A stretch of 64,000 bases of DNA from Cylindrotheca closterium (GCA_933822405.4 CAKOGP040001001.1:312636-376635); one strand, 5' to 3'; shown: positions 42,465 through 54,622, numbered from the stretch's first letter. Notes: generated by a model not told the origin, from the sequence alone. Translations and numbers: made by a program.

Positions 42465-44477
42465 ATGAAGCTTTCTATTCTTCTGTTCTCGATATGGATT
42501 TCAGCCATCTTTGGTAAAACCATCAAGCCGAATGAAAAAGGTCAACAACAAAACGCTGAAAGCAGTCATGGGAAACAAAGCAAGAGAAAGAAAGATGGTC
42601 GACCCAACTTTATTGTGTTGTTTATGGACGATCTTGGATATGGGGATATGGGTTTCACAGGTCACCCTACGACTAAGACCCCCAACTTGGACCGCCTTGC
42701 CTATCATGGAAAGATTTTGACAACATGGTATTCTGGTTGCAGCGTTTGTTCTGGATCTCGAGCAGCGTTGATGACCGGGCGACAGTTTCCACGTTTTGGC
42801 CTTCCCGGAGTCTTGGGTGCTGCAGGAAATACTGGGCTTCCTCTTAATGAAACCACTATTGCCGAGCAACTGAAGAAAGTCGGCTATTCGACTGGAATTG
42901 TTGGCAAGTGGCATTTGGGTCAACGTCAGGTGTATTTACCAGCGAATCGAGGATTTGACTTTTATTTGGGTAAGCAAATAACAGGAACACTATGACAATT
43001 GGATCAATGGTCAGACCTAATCGCATATCTCGAATCTTTAGGTATTCCGTACAGCGATGACATGGGTGCTGGGGTGCAGTCGGCGTGTCCAGCGGGTCTA
43101 GACCCGGGCAATGAAAGGTACCAACAATCCAAAGCGTTTGCTCAAGACTTTCCAGATAATCCATTTGCACCCAACGAATTAATGTATCAGCAAGGCGGCT
43201 TTCTCAACTCGCGAATAAACAACAAAGCTTCCATACACGACGCCAAGCCAGCCCATCCTGATCCTGCCGCCAACGTGTTGCCCTTGGTCTATCAGAATCG
43301 AAAGAAGAACGAGACCAAAGTGGTGGAACAACCTCTGGATTTTACCACACTGGCGGAAAAGTACAATGATTTTGTTTTAAACTTTGTGGAAGAACATCAG
43401 GAGGATCCTTTCTTCTTGTATCTGCCCTTTAGTCACGTGCATACAACTCGAAGTACTCCCGAAGAACAGTATGCTGGTTGCAAGTTTCAAGGGTCAACGG
43501 CGCGTGGTACCTTTGGCGATGCGCTGGAAGAATCCGACTGGATCGTTGGCAACCTGATGCAAAAGTTAGAAGACTTGGGGCTAGATGAGGATACATTAAT
43601 TTTGTTCACTAGCGACAATGGTCCATGGCTCATTAAGGATCTTTCAGGAGGTAGTGCTGGTTTGTTCACTGGGCGATTCGCCGGCTATTGGAATACAGGC
43701 AAGGCTACGACTTGGGAAGGTGGCATTCGCATGCCAGCCTTTGCTTATTGGAAAGGAAAGATTCCGCCCTTCAGCCGTTCCTCGGAAATTGTCAGCTCGT
43801 TGGATGTCTTTCCGACTCTTTCCTCCTTGGCAGGTGTCTCGCTTCCTCCCAACCGCACCATGGACGGGCGGGACATGTCGGACATTTTATTGCAGGAGCA
43901 TGGGAAATCGCAACATGACTTCTTATTTATCTATGGCAACTGTGGTAAGGGTCCCTATTGGGAAGTGTCTGGAGTCAGGCATGGCGACTACAAGGCACAC
44001 TGGTGCACAATGCCCGGATTGCAGGACAACCGGACGGCCATGATTCACCGGTACGATCCCCCATTGCTGTTCAATGTGGCAAAAGATCCGTCCGAAGCCT
44101 CTCCCATTTCGTACAATAAAATGCCAGAGGACCCCCACGATGCTGCTGTCATGAATCGCATTTTGAAGGCATACGCCATGGAAAAGGCTACCTTTGAGTT
44201 TGGAAATTTGGTACCGTATCCTGATGGTCCTGGTGAAGGCCCAGGTACTTATGGGGTATGCTGCGATAGAAAACGAGACTGCTACTGTCGCGGCGACAGT
44301 ATGGGTGTCAAGCATAATGTTGGTATTTTTGGACTAGGAACCGCTGAACATCATGACAAGTACCATGAGGCAATGGGAGAAGAGGAGCCATGGCCACCAG
44401 TTACTTCGACGCAGGCCATGTTGCACGAGTGGAAAACAGAGAATCAGAAACAGCAACTTCGGTCCAAAGTTTACTGA
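42465..44477 (+). CDS. Type I sulfatase (arylsulfatase / GalNAc-6-sulfatase-like), secreted
   Basis: Exons 42465-42969 and 43042-44477 (72-bp intron, phase 1, GTAAGC...TTAG) join to 646 residues; the splice restores the family sequence GFDFYLG-IPYSDDMG. Hydrolyses sulfate esters, plausibly of sulfated polysaccharides. A signal peptide (~1-18) is followed by the metal-binding MDDLGYGDMG. The formylglycine motif is C95-S-G-S-R99, followed by AALMTGR. VGKWHLG and a TSDNG-type segment (FTSDNGPW) complete the active site. The third position of the CxPxR motif is Gly instead of the usual Pro or Ala. The C-terminus holds a Cys-rich patch (CCDRKRDCYC). Confident as a sulfatase; substrate unknown. Confidence 0.92.
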
Positions 44478-44990
44478 TAGACATGGAATTGTGGGATTGT
44501 TGTTTTCATTTTTTTCTTTTCCAACGCTTCCGTACTTTAGCTTTAGACAACAATTGATTCCAGGAAGAACTAGAGTACTGGTACTATACTGTAGTGTAAT
44601 GTTTTTCAATGCTTGTGTGACCTTCAGTCAGGAGCAAAATCATCTTTGCGAAACAACAACCTATTTATTGGTTACAATACCGATCGCTTTGGTTTTGAGA
44701 TTTATATTGGCATGCGAAGCTCCGACCAACTTCAACTGGGTACATGTGTATCAAATTCGTCCAAGCACTTTTCTGTCAAATGTACCACTCTGTAGATTTA
44801 ATGCTACTGATGTTTTCGTACTTCGTAGATCACTACAGAGTGATTGGACAGGATCTCCTTTCGAACACGGCGGCCCTATGCAATCTTTGAATCTCAGTGC
44901 ATGCTTTTTTTTCACAATACTGAGCTCATAAAGACATTTGATTGATTCATTCATTCATTCTAATTTCTTCCGTCATAGACAAACAGCATC
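44478..44990. other. Intergenic spacer, 513 bp
   Basis: Contains a CTGGTACTATACTGTAGTG word near 44578. No gene recognised. Confidence 0.5.
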
Positions 44991-47552
44991 ATGGACACTA
45001 GCGAGCGCTCCGAATCAAAGAATCGATCTCATCGGACTTCTTCTCGACGACGTGAGAAGGATCGATCAGCCAAAGCCAGAGCGAGGAAAAGCGATGGTCC
45101 TGCGAAGGTTGGGGCTGTAGCTGTCGGCGTTGTAGGCAACTCGAAGGAAGATAAGAAACAACGTTCAAGTCGTCGACACAAAGAAGATAAAGAGGCCAAA
45201 GACAGAGCCAAATCTAGTCGACGATCTGAAGCAGATCACGATGCCAAGCGGAGAGCTAGACCCTCTTCTCGGTCTATTTCCCCAAAGCCTGGGGCAGTAG
45301 CATCAAGTTCAAAATCTGATAGAGCTTCTCGCAAGGCAACGCCTGGAGCTGTCTCGGCCAGTCCAAAATCTGACAGAGCTTCCCGAAAGGCAATACCTGG
45401 AGCCGTCTCAGCGAGTCACACAGATAGAGCTTCCAAGAGGGAAATGGATAAGGGTAAGGGATCCGTGATGAAATCCGTCTCTTCCGTCTCTTCAAGCACA
45501 AACGACCGTATCCGTCAAAAGATTTTGGAGGAGGATGATGGAAAAGAAGCTACAATCACCTTACCACCCCTAGCTGAAAACAACCAAGAAGAGACAACCT
45601 TGGTGGCTGAAGCTGTCGACGAGTATGACGAGGAAAATGCCCATGTCAAGAAACTGGCAAGTGAAAACGAGAGGCTTCGTCAGCAGATGAATCAAATTCA
45701 GGATGAAAGAAACCAAGGCAACGAAGAGCCTGAACCTACCGAACCAAAAAAGAAAGCCTTCTTCAATCGTTATGTCGTGTGTGCGATTGTTCTTCTTTTG
45801 ATTGGTGGTGGCGCCGCTGCGGGAGTTCTTGTATCGGGGGGCGGATCGGATGAAGACCCCGTCGTGCCCACAACTTCTACTAACCCAACACTTGGTCCAA
45901 CATTTATTACCGCCACCAATGTTCCGACAGATTTGACCAGTGATCCAACGGGTGCGCCCACAACAGATCAACTGTACAACCCCCCATCTCTTGCAGATTG
46001 TGCTGCAATCATGAATGGAGAGCCAGTTGAAGATCAAGAAAACATGTCTGTGCGGAACTTTCAACTTCTCATGGATGTCTCCCTAGTCGATGGATTGGAG
46101 CTCGACAATACAGGAGTCACTGAAGTTGAAACCAAGACGCGAGAGAATCTCCTGCCCGAGCTGGTTGGATGCCCCATCGAGCGTCGAGCTCTAGCAGAAA
46201 AAGGGCTCTTGGAGAGAAGACTTGCAAGTGTCGACTTCATCATCGGAGATGCCAAGATTGTCGCCGAATACGAAGTGGGTGGATCCTGTGACGACGGTAC
46301 TGATGATCCAGGTTCATGTTTTAGGTTGATTTTCCGATTGGAAATCTTTTTGAAAGGAAACGAGGGGATATACTTGATTGGTCGGATCCTTGAGGTATTT
46401 GGAACAGATTCATTGGTCCAAAAGCTGGGTTTGGATGAAGCAAGTTACCAAGCTGTAATACTTGCATCTGTTACTACTCTGGAAGAAACAGGTGTCCCAA
46501 GCTTCTCTCCTTCTGCAATGCCCAGTGCTTCTCCAACAGATGCGCCAAGCAAATCCCCTTCTACATTCCCGACACCAGCCCCCTCTTCTAACCCGACTCT
46601 GGCTCCTGTCATTGGTCCCACCACTTCCGAACCGACCGATTTGCCTTCTTCCGTTTCATCCCATTCTCCGACTGGTATTCCGACCTCTCTACCAACCAAA
46701 GTCCGTACCTTGGCACCATCCATTGCATCATCAGAAACCCTTCTTACAATGAATCCAACTGTGAGCGTATCTGGAACACCCACCTCGACGCCCAGCAATT
46801 TGCCAAGCTCTCTACCATCAAGAGCGCCATCTTCCATGCCTTCTGGAACCCCGTCGTTTTTGCCTTCCAACATTCCGTCAGCAAGTCCTTCCAAAACTCC
46901 AACTGACATTCCTTCGGCAAGACCTTCTGCTGTACCTTCGTCTACTCCTTCCACCTCCGAGCCATCCTTCCGGCCCTCTGAGACTCCAGTCGATTTGGTC
47001 ACTGGAAGCGCATTGTTCACATCGTCGAGTTTTCGTACTACTACTAATGATTCAGGTCCCAATGTAAGTGAAGCAAAACCACCAGTGGCATGGGTTTTGG
47101 CACCTTCTTATGATTCCGACTATATGCTAACAACATGATTCCCCTGTCTTCGGTTTCATTATCACTCATTGCAGCCACTGACGGCAGAAAAAGCAAACGA
47201 TGGAGCATACAACTACGGCAGTTGCTTTCGATCAAGAGACGGAGCCGGCCAGTGGTGGCAGGTGGACCTGGGACTGACCGGAACTGTAACAAGCATTACA
47301 GTTTCGACTTACAACTCCAATGCGGGAGCTTGGGCATATATCAAAGGGTCGCTGCTTGAATTGTTGGACATCAATGGAAATGTTCTGTCCACCACCACTC
47401 TTACCCTTGGTGAGACGAGGGATATTCGCGACGAGACCGTGACATTTGAAGGTGGTGGTGTTGAAAATGTTGCCAGCGTGAAGATTACCAAAACGCTAGA
47501 AGAAGGGGATCTCTACGTCTGCGAGGTCGAGGTCGTAGGGTACATTCAGTAA
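44991..47552 (+). CDS. Type II membrane protein with Pro/Ser/Thr stalk and C-terminal F5/8 type C (discoidin) domain
   Basis: Exons 44991-47063 and 47175-47552 (111-bp intron, phase 0) join to 816 residues. The cytosolic tail is basic and Ser-rich, with a repeated SDRASRKA module, then a coiled-coil stretch (ENERLRQQMNQIQDE). The membrane helix is at ~257-284. A globular region (~325-495) of unknown type is followed by a Pro/Ser/Thr stalk (~500-670, PSxxPS repeats). The end is an F5/8 type C-like domain (~670-816) with WWQVDLG and a C-terminal V-x-E-V-V-G-Y strand. Such domains bind sugars or lipids. The intron sits inside the discoidin domain; without splicing the domain is lost. Likely a surface adhesion or matrix-binding protein. 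Confidence 0.85.
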
Positions 47553-48074
47553 TTCCAGATGCATACCTACAGGAGTAGTTGTTAGAAAATGCCGATACTT
47601 ATGCTTTTATTTTATAGGACCTACAGTACGTACTGGAACGGCCGGGAAATAGAAATTTAGCATACAATTCTTGGGAGTAAATGTTGATTTTCCCGGCTGT
47701 CCCTGCGTAGCCAAAACATCGACTTTGTGAACTTCCACATTTTGAAATTTATTGTCAAAACTGTGCTGTGTGACGTCATCGCTTCCGAGTTTTGAAAGTA
47801 CGAAGGACAGGCAGACGGGTAGAAAATCAGTCATATTTGACTCCACTTACTCAAATTCACACGATCCAAACGGTCATGAACAACAAGAAGACTTCACGTT
47901 CGTACCAGTGTAATCCGAATGCAAAACAGATTGCCCTAAGACAGAGCAAAGAGTGTTTTGTCAGAAATCACCGAAGTGCTCTTGGTATATTAGAGTACAG
48001 CTACACCGCTTTGCCTGAACCGTACATCCCCATTGTTCTTATTATTCTCCACTTCCGAGACATTCCCCAAAATT
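47553..48074. other. Intergenic spacer, 522 bp
   Basis: The next frame can be extended back to 48033 only with a TTG start. Contains CTACAGTACGTACTGG near 47620. No gene recognised. Confidence 0.5.
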
Positions 48075-49325
48075 ATGGATTCGCCGCTTTCACCGGTTTC
48101 ACAATCCACAACATCTGAGGCACCGCCTTCGGTCTTTCAGAATGAAGATGACTCTTCCATGATGGAAGAATCCATTAACATAATGGATTCAAGCCGATCC
48201 CTGGGCACTGCTTCCTATTCAGCTGAAGCAACTCCTTCCATGAATCGATTGGTGGACAACCTAAATGATGTGGACCATCAATTTGACCAGCTCATCAATG
48301 AACAATTGAAACAAAGAGTCAGTTACAATTCTCAGGCTACCAATCAAGATAGTGATGTGGGAAGTTTGCGAGATGAATTGAACGGAGCTCGAATGGCATC
48401 TTACTCCGATTCCGTGCAAGTCGAGACTGTGGATGAAGCATCCTGTCATGAATCTGGTGTGATGCAAACGAGTCTTCGGCGGATGCCATCTGGTACGGAT
48501 TCGAGTCTTGGGGACATTCAAGAAGAACAAAATGAGCTACCCTCCTGGGCAGCACCAACAACGGCACAGCCCTCCTGGACACCAACTGCGCAACCAGAAC
48601 AAGCACCTGCAGTAGAAACAGTGGATGAAGCTTCCTGCCATGAAACCGGTTTGTTTAGTTCCGATCGCCGACGTTCCACAGATTCTAGCTTCAACCTTGG
48701 TGGTATACAGGAAGAGTACCAAGAGCAGTTTGATCCATCTATTTACAAAAAGAAGGCACAACCGGATGACGATGGATACGATACCGCAAGCAGTGCTGGA
48801 TTTTCCAATTCGCAAGGCATGGGTCCTGCTACCCAACCGCAATGGGACAATCTCCAAAGCACTCTTGACCAACATACGGATCAAGTAAGGAGCTCCCCGT
48901 ATTATAGCACGCCGTCGGGACGACCCAGGGAACGACCCCCCAGCGAAAACTATGATCCAGATACTGAATCACTGAGAAGAGAGTTGGACGGTGCCGCCTT
49001 GGAGCCTCTCAACGCCAACAGCGCCACTTCTGCCCTTCATGATGTGGAAAATCCACGGCGGGCGAGTGGATATTGGCAAGGAGGTAGTAAAGATTATGAT
49101 GAAGACTACGAGGACGAACTCATAGATGTTTCACTGAGCGGAAGAAATGCTCAATCCAATGACGTGAACAACAAGAAAAAATCCAACAATAAGTCTTCCA
49201 CGGAACAACTCTCCAACTTTGTCGGCAATGATTCCAAATATCAGCTAATGGTCCGATTACTTGGTGGTTGTATAGTCTGCATGGCGATTTGGACCTTGGC
49301 CATGATTATTATCCTTTTCACATGA
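48075..49325 (+). CDS. Acidic tail-anchored membrane protein with internal repeat, unknown function
   Basis: 416 residues from the ATG at 48075 (upstream extension uses TTG and is rejected). The body is polar, Ser/Gln/Glu-rich and probably disordered. A module VETVDEASCHE(S/T)G followed by R-R-x-x-S-x-x-S and GxIQEE occurs twice (~115-155 and ~190-230). The only hydrophobic segment is at the extreme C-terminus (LGGCIVCMAIWTLAMIIILFT), ending at the last residue, which is the layout of a tail-anchored protein facing the cytosol. No known domain recognised. Confidence 0.75.
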   Translation: MDSPLSPVSQSTTSEAPPSVFQNEDDSSMMEESINIMDSSRSLGTASYSAEATPSMNRLVDNLNDVDHQFDQLINEQLKQRVSYNSQATNQDSDVGSLRDELNGARMASYSDSVQVETVDEASCHESGVMQTSLRRMPSGTDSSLGDIQEEQNELPSWAAPTTAQPSWTPTAQPEQAPAVETVDEASCHETGLFSSDRRRSTDSSFNLGGIQEEYQEQFDPSIYKKKAQPDDDGYDTASSAGFSNSQGMGPATQPQWDNLQSTLDQHTDQVRSSPYYSTPSGRPRERPPSENYDPDTESLRRELDGAALEPLNANSATSALHDVENPRRASGYWQGGSKDYDEDYEDELIDVSLSGRNAQSNDVNNKKKSNNKSSTEQLSNFVGNDSKYQLMVRLLGGCIVCMAIWTLAMIIILFT

Positions 49326-49544
49326 ATAGGATTGTAGTAATTATCACAAAATGAATCGTCAGGGTTACACTGATACCTCGAATCAGCATCACAACAAGCA
49401 TAATATGTAAAACATCGTTTAGTTGTTAACCATTTTCAATACATATGAACGTATAATACACAAGAATTTACACCCTTTTCGAGATGACTTTGCTTTTCCA
49501 AAGTATGGTTTCTCGTCCCCTTCGTTTTCTTTGTTGTCGTGTGC

Positions 49545-50864
49545 CTACTTCCCAGACAACTCATCGTCCAGTTCCTGAATACACTTCTTTTTCCAACAAA
49601 CACCACGTTTTTGCCGCCTTGGTGCATCAATGGTTGGCTTCATCTGCTTTGCTCCTTGTATTGACACGCAGGCAGTGTACAATTGAGGCAATAAATCCTC
49701 GCAACGTCCTGAAATGTTGGTGGCATCCAGCCAGGCGGTTGCTTCCAAAAAGTCTTGGGTATTGAAATTGTAAACAGGCAAGGATTGAGCCCGGGCATGT
49801 TCCAAGGCTACTTCCGATAGTCGGACATTGAACGAAGTACCAACAAACATGATGACTTGGGCGTTGGCCAACCAGTCTTCCATCTTTTTAAATTGATAGA
49901 AATCATGGGAATGATAGCCCTCGTCAAAGAGTAATGCTTGCGGAGCTACCATATTCTGACACAATGGACATTTCGGTGGCCCATCGAGGCTGTCTCCCAT
50001 TAATCCCAAAGCCGTGGTCATGGGGAGATCATCAGTTTCAATGGAATCCATTTGTTGGTACCGGCATACTCCCTTGGCTTCCGCCAGACGTCGTTTCCGC
50101 CGGTGGCCCAAATGGACTAATCGATCATCATCATCATCTGATTCCGAGTCAGTATCAGAGTCTTCGTCAGGAATGCACTTGAACAATCCCAATCGACCAT
50201 GAGCCTCTACCACTTGGTCTGACGATGCGTTGAGGCCATCCACATTCTGAGTGATTAACTTCAGATTGGGACAGAGCTCGAGCAGACCCGTCAAGGCTTG
50301 ATGAGAAGGATTTGGTTTTAGATTGGGCGGAAGCTTCATGCTTTTCAACCAAAAGTCGTTGTACCAGGCCAAGGGATCCTTCCGAAAGGAATCTCGAGTG
50401 GCTGTCGACCAAACATACTCACTCCATACCCCTGATTTCCCACGAAAGGTTCGGACCCCAGCTGACGATGGATACAATGTGAATATGTTGTATAACGGTG
50501 TCACCAACAAGCAAAGTCATGAGATCATATACTTACAAGCCACTGAAATACCGGCACCAGCGATGATTACGACCCGTTTTCGATACAAGCTGATGTCGTT
50601 GGCCAATTTGGACAATGCAGAATTTCCTCGGCAACTGCGTCGTTTTCCTGGCTTGGGGACGTCTAATGAAGCCACATTCCTGCTTTTGCGGGGCAATACC
50701 GGTAGCGGGGAAGCCATGTTGTTGTCAGAGATTCTGTGACCAGACACTTCAGTTTCTCCTTTGCTGCGAACAATGAAGACGTTCCCGTGGCGCACAATAT
50801 GGGAACTACAGTACTGTTTTTTAAAAATGAAGGGTACTACCTTAGACCTGTTGATGAAAGGCAT
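49545..50864 (-). CDS. Sirtuin (SIR2 family NAD-dependent protein deacylase)
   Basis: Exon 1 50537-50864 and exon 2 49545-50461 (75-bp intron, phase 1) join to 414 residues; splicing gives GAGISVASGVRTFRGKSGVW, the sirtuin NAD-binding start. TQNVDGLN and the catalytic His in EAHGRLG follow at about 180-200, and VGTSF marks the Rossmann part. Removes acyl groups from lysine using NAD+. The zinc module is unusual: the first Cys (LFKC) is separated from the next (GVC) by 36 residues of acidic then basic sequence, before a normal CPLC pair. The start could be Met50 (MASPLP) rather than Met1. The N-terminus is basic and could be organellar or nuclear. Confidence 0.88.
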
Positions 50865-51034
50865 TGGTGCTGATGAGCCATTTTTGGATGAGCACTAGGT
50901 AGTCGTACCTATGCTGATACAACTATAGCACTAATCAATGTAATGTACCTTATATACAGTCCCACGGATGAAAAAGAAAGCAGTCATGCAACGTCAAAAT
51001 GTCCTACCTACAGCACGTCAGATCAATATCCAAC

Positions 51035-52577
51035 TCAGTAGTAATGATCAGACCATGACAAAGCACAAAAGTCAGGATTGCAAGTTTGACTGTAGGCATC
51101 CAGCGCCTTACTCTCGTGCAAAATCGAGTTCCGCTCAAAGGTTCGGTGCAACATATCTTCTCGTTGCTTGAAATGTGACTCTTCTGGTTTGTCCGCCAGA
51201 ACGGCAGAAGGACTAGGATCTTGTGTGGTCATCAACATTCCGTGATAGGTCACTCTGCCCTGGAAGGAGCAAACCTTTTGGACACCAATGGTTCCCGCGA
51301 TGAATACTAGGAGGGTAACGCCGAGGGCGCAACCATTGACAATCCAATTGTCGGTTGTTGCCATACTCATACCCGCCAGCAGCAGGAACAAATCCAATGC
51401 AAACAAGCTGAAACCTACCATGGACATGGAATTGATGTAATCGGCAAAGTGACGAGTTTCCACGACATATTGATGGAACTTGTTGGGCACCACCGCACTA
51501 ATTACTCGCAGGGACCAGATCCAGGCAGAAGCACACAACAGTTGCGAGATGATGAGGAGAGCGCTCGTCATGTTAAATGCAAACGCCAAAGCTTGGGGGA
51601 CCCCGCCATGGATGGAGACATCGTCCGTGACGGAATCCAAAGGAAAAGCCCCCCAAAGTTCAATAGCGGCGCCCAGGAACAAGGCCGATGCCACCACGGA
51701 CAATTCAATCACAAACATGGTGTGCGCCTTCAAATCAGCACCTGTCTTGGCATGCAACAGGGCTTGATCAAACAACTGTTGTTGTTGTTTCATCGAAAAA
51801 AGGGGCATCATGGTCAGCGGGTCATTGTGTAAACAGGTATAACCTTTTATGAGATTGGAGCAGAATAGTGTATCTTACCTTGGACATGACAAAACAAGAG
51901 GTACCCTCGACGGTCAAATCCGTTTTCATCATGGAATGAAAGCAGTCCGCGACCTCCTTTCCACAACACCTCTTGTTGTTAAGACTACAGGTAGCAGCAG
52001 CACCCTTTTGCGGTTCGACAGGCTTTTGTGATTGTTCTTGCGGCGAAGTGCTTTCAGGACGCAGGATTTCAGAAGCATCATTGGCCTCATCTGTTTCTGC
52101 CTCGTTCAAAGCACCTTCAGCAGTAGTAGGACTCTTGCCCTCCATAACTTGAAGGCCAGCATGTCTGTTGAACAAGGATGTTTTCTCCATGGTTTTGTGA
52201 GGATTCTTTCGAATAGCGGCTGTGCTACCATTCGACGACCGCATGCTATATGTGAGCTGATCCTTCTCTTGAATTGCCTGAGATGACCGGGATGTGAGAC
52301 TCGAGGAAAATCGTTCGGGCTCCATCATTTTGTTCTGATGAGCTTTGCCTTTTGGCATGTTTATTTCTTGTTCCTCTTGAATCATAGTTTGAATGGCAAC
52401 TGCCAATCCCATGGGAGCTCCCAAAGCCCGCCATTGAGAAGAATCCAACTTGGCCAATTGCCAATCATGAACAATGTATTCTGTCTTCAGTGAGGCAATG
52501 ATTTCATCGAGCAAGGGCTCTTCAGCGTCAATACCAATTCCTATTCCGGCTTCACGGACTAATGTAGCTACTTCCAT
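51035..52577 (-). CDS. SAM-like domain plus four-helix membrane protein (tentatively Orai-like)
   Basis: Exon 1 51879-52577 and exon 2 51035-51775 (103-bp intron, phase 0, AAG/GTAAGA...CAACAG) join to 479 residues. Residues ~20-68 resemble a sterile-alpha-motif fold (DWQLAKLDSSQWRALG). A polar Ser/Glu linker follows, then four hydrophobic helices at about 254-277, 290-320, 350-372 and 378-402. Helix 1 carries Glu272 in LGAAIELWG, and helix 2 ends RVISAVVPNKF. These loosely recall the Orai Ca2+-channel pore glutamate and the helix-2 end ILPNIE, but the match is by eye. If the intron were not used, these would be two separate proteins. The C-terminus is polar. Function is therefore tentative. 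Confidence 0.55.
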
Positions 52578-52975
52578 GATGAGGGATAGATATGATGAAG
52601 AATATTGTTGCTTGTAATGGTAGTACGGAGTTGTATTATAACTTGTTGAAAGAAGATCCTGTTGTTGTGCTTGAGCAATATTTTGATTGATTTTTCGGGT
52701 TTCGAACTTGTTCCTTGCCGGTTATTGGTTCCACCGAATTCATTTCGTGGTTTTGGATTCTTTCGCACCGGTATTCCTTGTCGACCGCATTCTACGCACT
52801 ATTTTGTAGCAAAATGACAGTGTTTACCGCGGTCAATACCCTCTGTGTTTTTGACTGAATTGGAAAGTGGAGAAGCTGTCTTGTACCCCAATACTGTTGG
52901 ATTTGAGAAACTGATAGTTTATGTAGTATCTTCAAACCGGCATTATTGAATAAGCAACTACATATGATCTTTAAT
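52578..52975. other. Intergenic spacer, about 400 bp
   Basis: Upstream of the SAM/four-helix gene and downstream of the LPA3-like gene. Nothing recognised. Confidence 0.5.
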
Positions 52976-54210
52976 CTACAATCTCATCATTCCATTTACA
53001 AAATCTCCGAATTGATCCAGGAAACCGCCACCTTCCCTTTCATCCATCAATCCATTAGCAATATCATAAATATCCTCAACTTCAGGATTTGAAGGCAAGT
53101 AGGGCAACGACTTGATGAGTTTGTATCCTCCTTCGGACTCTTCATCTTCTTGCCATACACTATAGGCATTTGGCCAGGTTCTTGTTAAGGCTCCCCATTG
53201 AAGGGTTCTCAAATAGTAGGTATCGACCAATCCATCCAACAAGCGTTCACGCAGTTGTCGTCCCGCCATACCGAATCCAGTGACACCCATATCGACCAAG
53301 TTGGGGTTCACAAAGACCGTTAGTTTCAAATTGTCAGAAGTAGTTTCGGTTTTCATCAAGAGTTTTTCGACATCTCCACTTTCCGAAGCTTTGGGACAAA
53401 AGAAAAAGATGATTTCGTCCTTGCTGACATCGCCCATTTGCACACCACCACAGGAAGAAAAGAGCACACAGGGTGGAACCTTGGATTCCGCTGCCGAGTT
53501 TCCCATCCAGTCGCGTCTTGCCAAAGCAGCAGATCCCTCGTCTGGGAAGTATACTCGTACATTGGGGCCCTCCCATTTATAGTCAGGATCTCGTCCACCA
53601 GTTTCTAAGATTTGTATGCAACTAGCCTTCTTTTCTTGGTCAACATCAGCATCACCTGCTTCTTCTTGATCCAAAATGGCTTGCAATTCGGCACGGGCTT
53701 GGGCCACCTTCATCATTTCCCCCTGTCGGATTTCTTGTAGACCAGGAATCATTTGATAACACACATAGGACACCACGTTTTGCATAAACTCTGATGACGT
53801 CTTTAGGATTGTATACGTTTCATCTCCAGCAGAAGTATCAAAGGTAATTCGGCACCGTCCCAATGGACCGCTGGCTTCCGCGAACTGGGCACAAGCTTTT
53901 GCAGCAATTTCTGCCGCATCTTCCATGGAATCTGGAAGTTCGGTTGGAGTGGAGACTAATGGTATGACAAAGGAAAATAGGAGGCGAAATTGGTGAGTTC
54001 ATAGATTGGTGGGTAGTGGAAAACTTGACCTTGGAATGGATTCATTCTCCAATAGAGCAGACGGAACGACATATGCGGAAACCTACCAGTTTCAGTAGGA
54101 GTGCTAAAAAGTGGTGATATTATTTGAGCATGGGAAGGACGGGTGGATGTGAAGGAAACCACACTTCCAGTCAGCGCCAGTAGTAATGCACATCCAAGAG
54201 GATTCATCAT
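52976..54210 (-). CDS. DUF1995 / LPA3-like protein, probably plastid-targeted
   Basis: Exon 1 54087-54210 and exon 2 52976-53955 (131-bp intron, phase 1) join to 367 residues. The leader [20 protein letters not shown] is a signal peptide with an ASAF-like cleavage context (VVSFTSTRP), followed by a Ser/Thr-rich, acid-free stretch: the bipartite leader style of diatom plastid proteins. The mature part is a DUF1995 domain (~60-350) with [16 protein letters not shown], a [17 protein letters not shown] block and an N-terminal AxxxAxxxF helix. Plant relatives (LPA3-type) assist photosystem II assembly; that role here is by family analogy. Without exon 1 the protein would lack any leader, supporting the join. 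Confidence 0.82.
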
Positions 54211-54622
54211 GTGCGGTCTTGTGTATGTGTTGAAGAGTTAAATGCTGCTTCAGTTGTTCTCTCTCACAATGATGGTGATGAGAGTGAGAGAGAACTTCAA
54301 GATCTTCCACGTCGAACCGACGAAGGTCGAACGAGTCGAACTTTATGATTGCATCAGACTTATCGACTAGAGGTAGACTCTAGCTAGACTAATGTCCATC
54401 ACTGCACCAGAGTAGCTCGAGTAGGCTGGACTGGTCCATCGTGCTCCTGGCTTCTTCTACTGTGATAGAAATACAGCTTGATTTAGTTTTTATACGATTT
54501 TAGTAACTCTAACACTCCGTTTGTGACGCAGCAGAGGTGACTCATACTTCACTTGTCCTCTGGTGCTTCTGGATTGTATTCCTCTCGTGTCAGCATGCTT
54601 GGGCTGCCAGCGCAGCAAGGTG
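54211..54622. other. Spacer upstream of the LPA3-like gene
   Basis: Holds the hairpin at 54256-54295 and, just beyond, short CGAAC/CGACGAA-type repeats at about 54313-54342. No gene recognised. Confidence 0.5.
54256..54295. repeat. 12-bp perfect inverted repeat, hairpin in the 5' leader of the LPA3-like gene
   Basis: GTTCTCTCTCAC at 54256-54267 pairs with GTGAGAGAGAAC at 54284-54295 across a 16-nt loop, 46-85 bp upstream of the start codon. It could be an mRNA hairpin or a paired protein site. Confidence 0.85.

Noticed and set aside
48033..48074. Longer N-terminus for the tail-anchored protein
   Set aside because: The extension begins with TTG; the first ATG in frame is 48075. The same reasoning moved the starts at 36245, 56470, 58753 and 61455 to 36383, 56464, 58588 and 61371.
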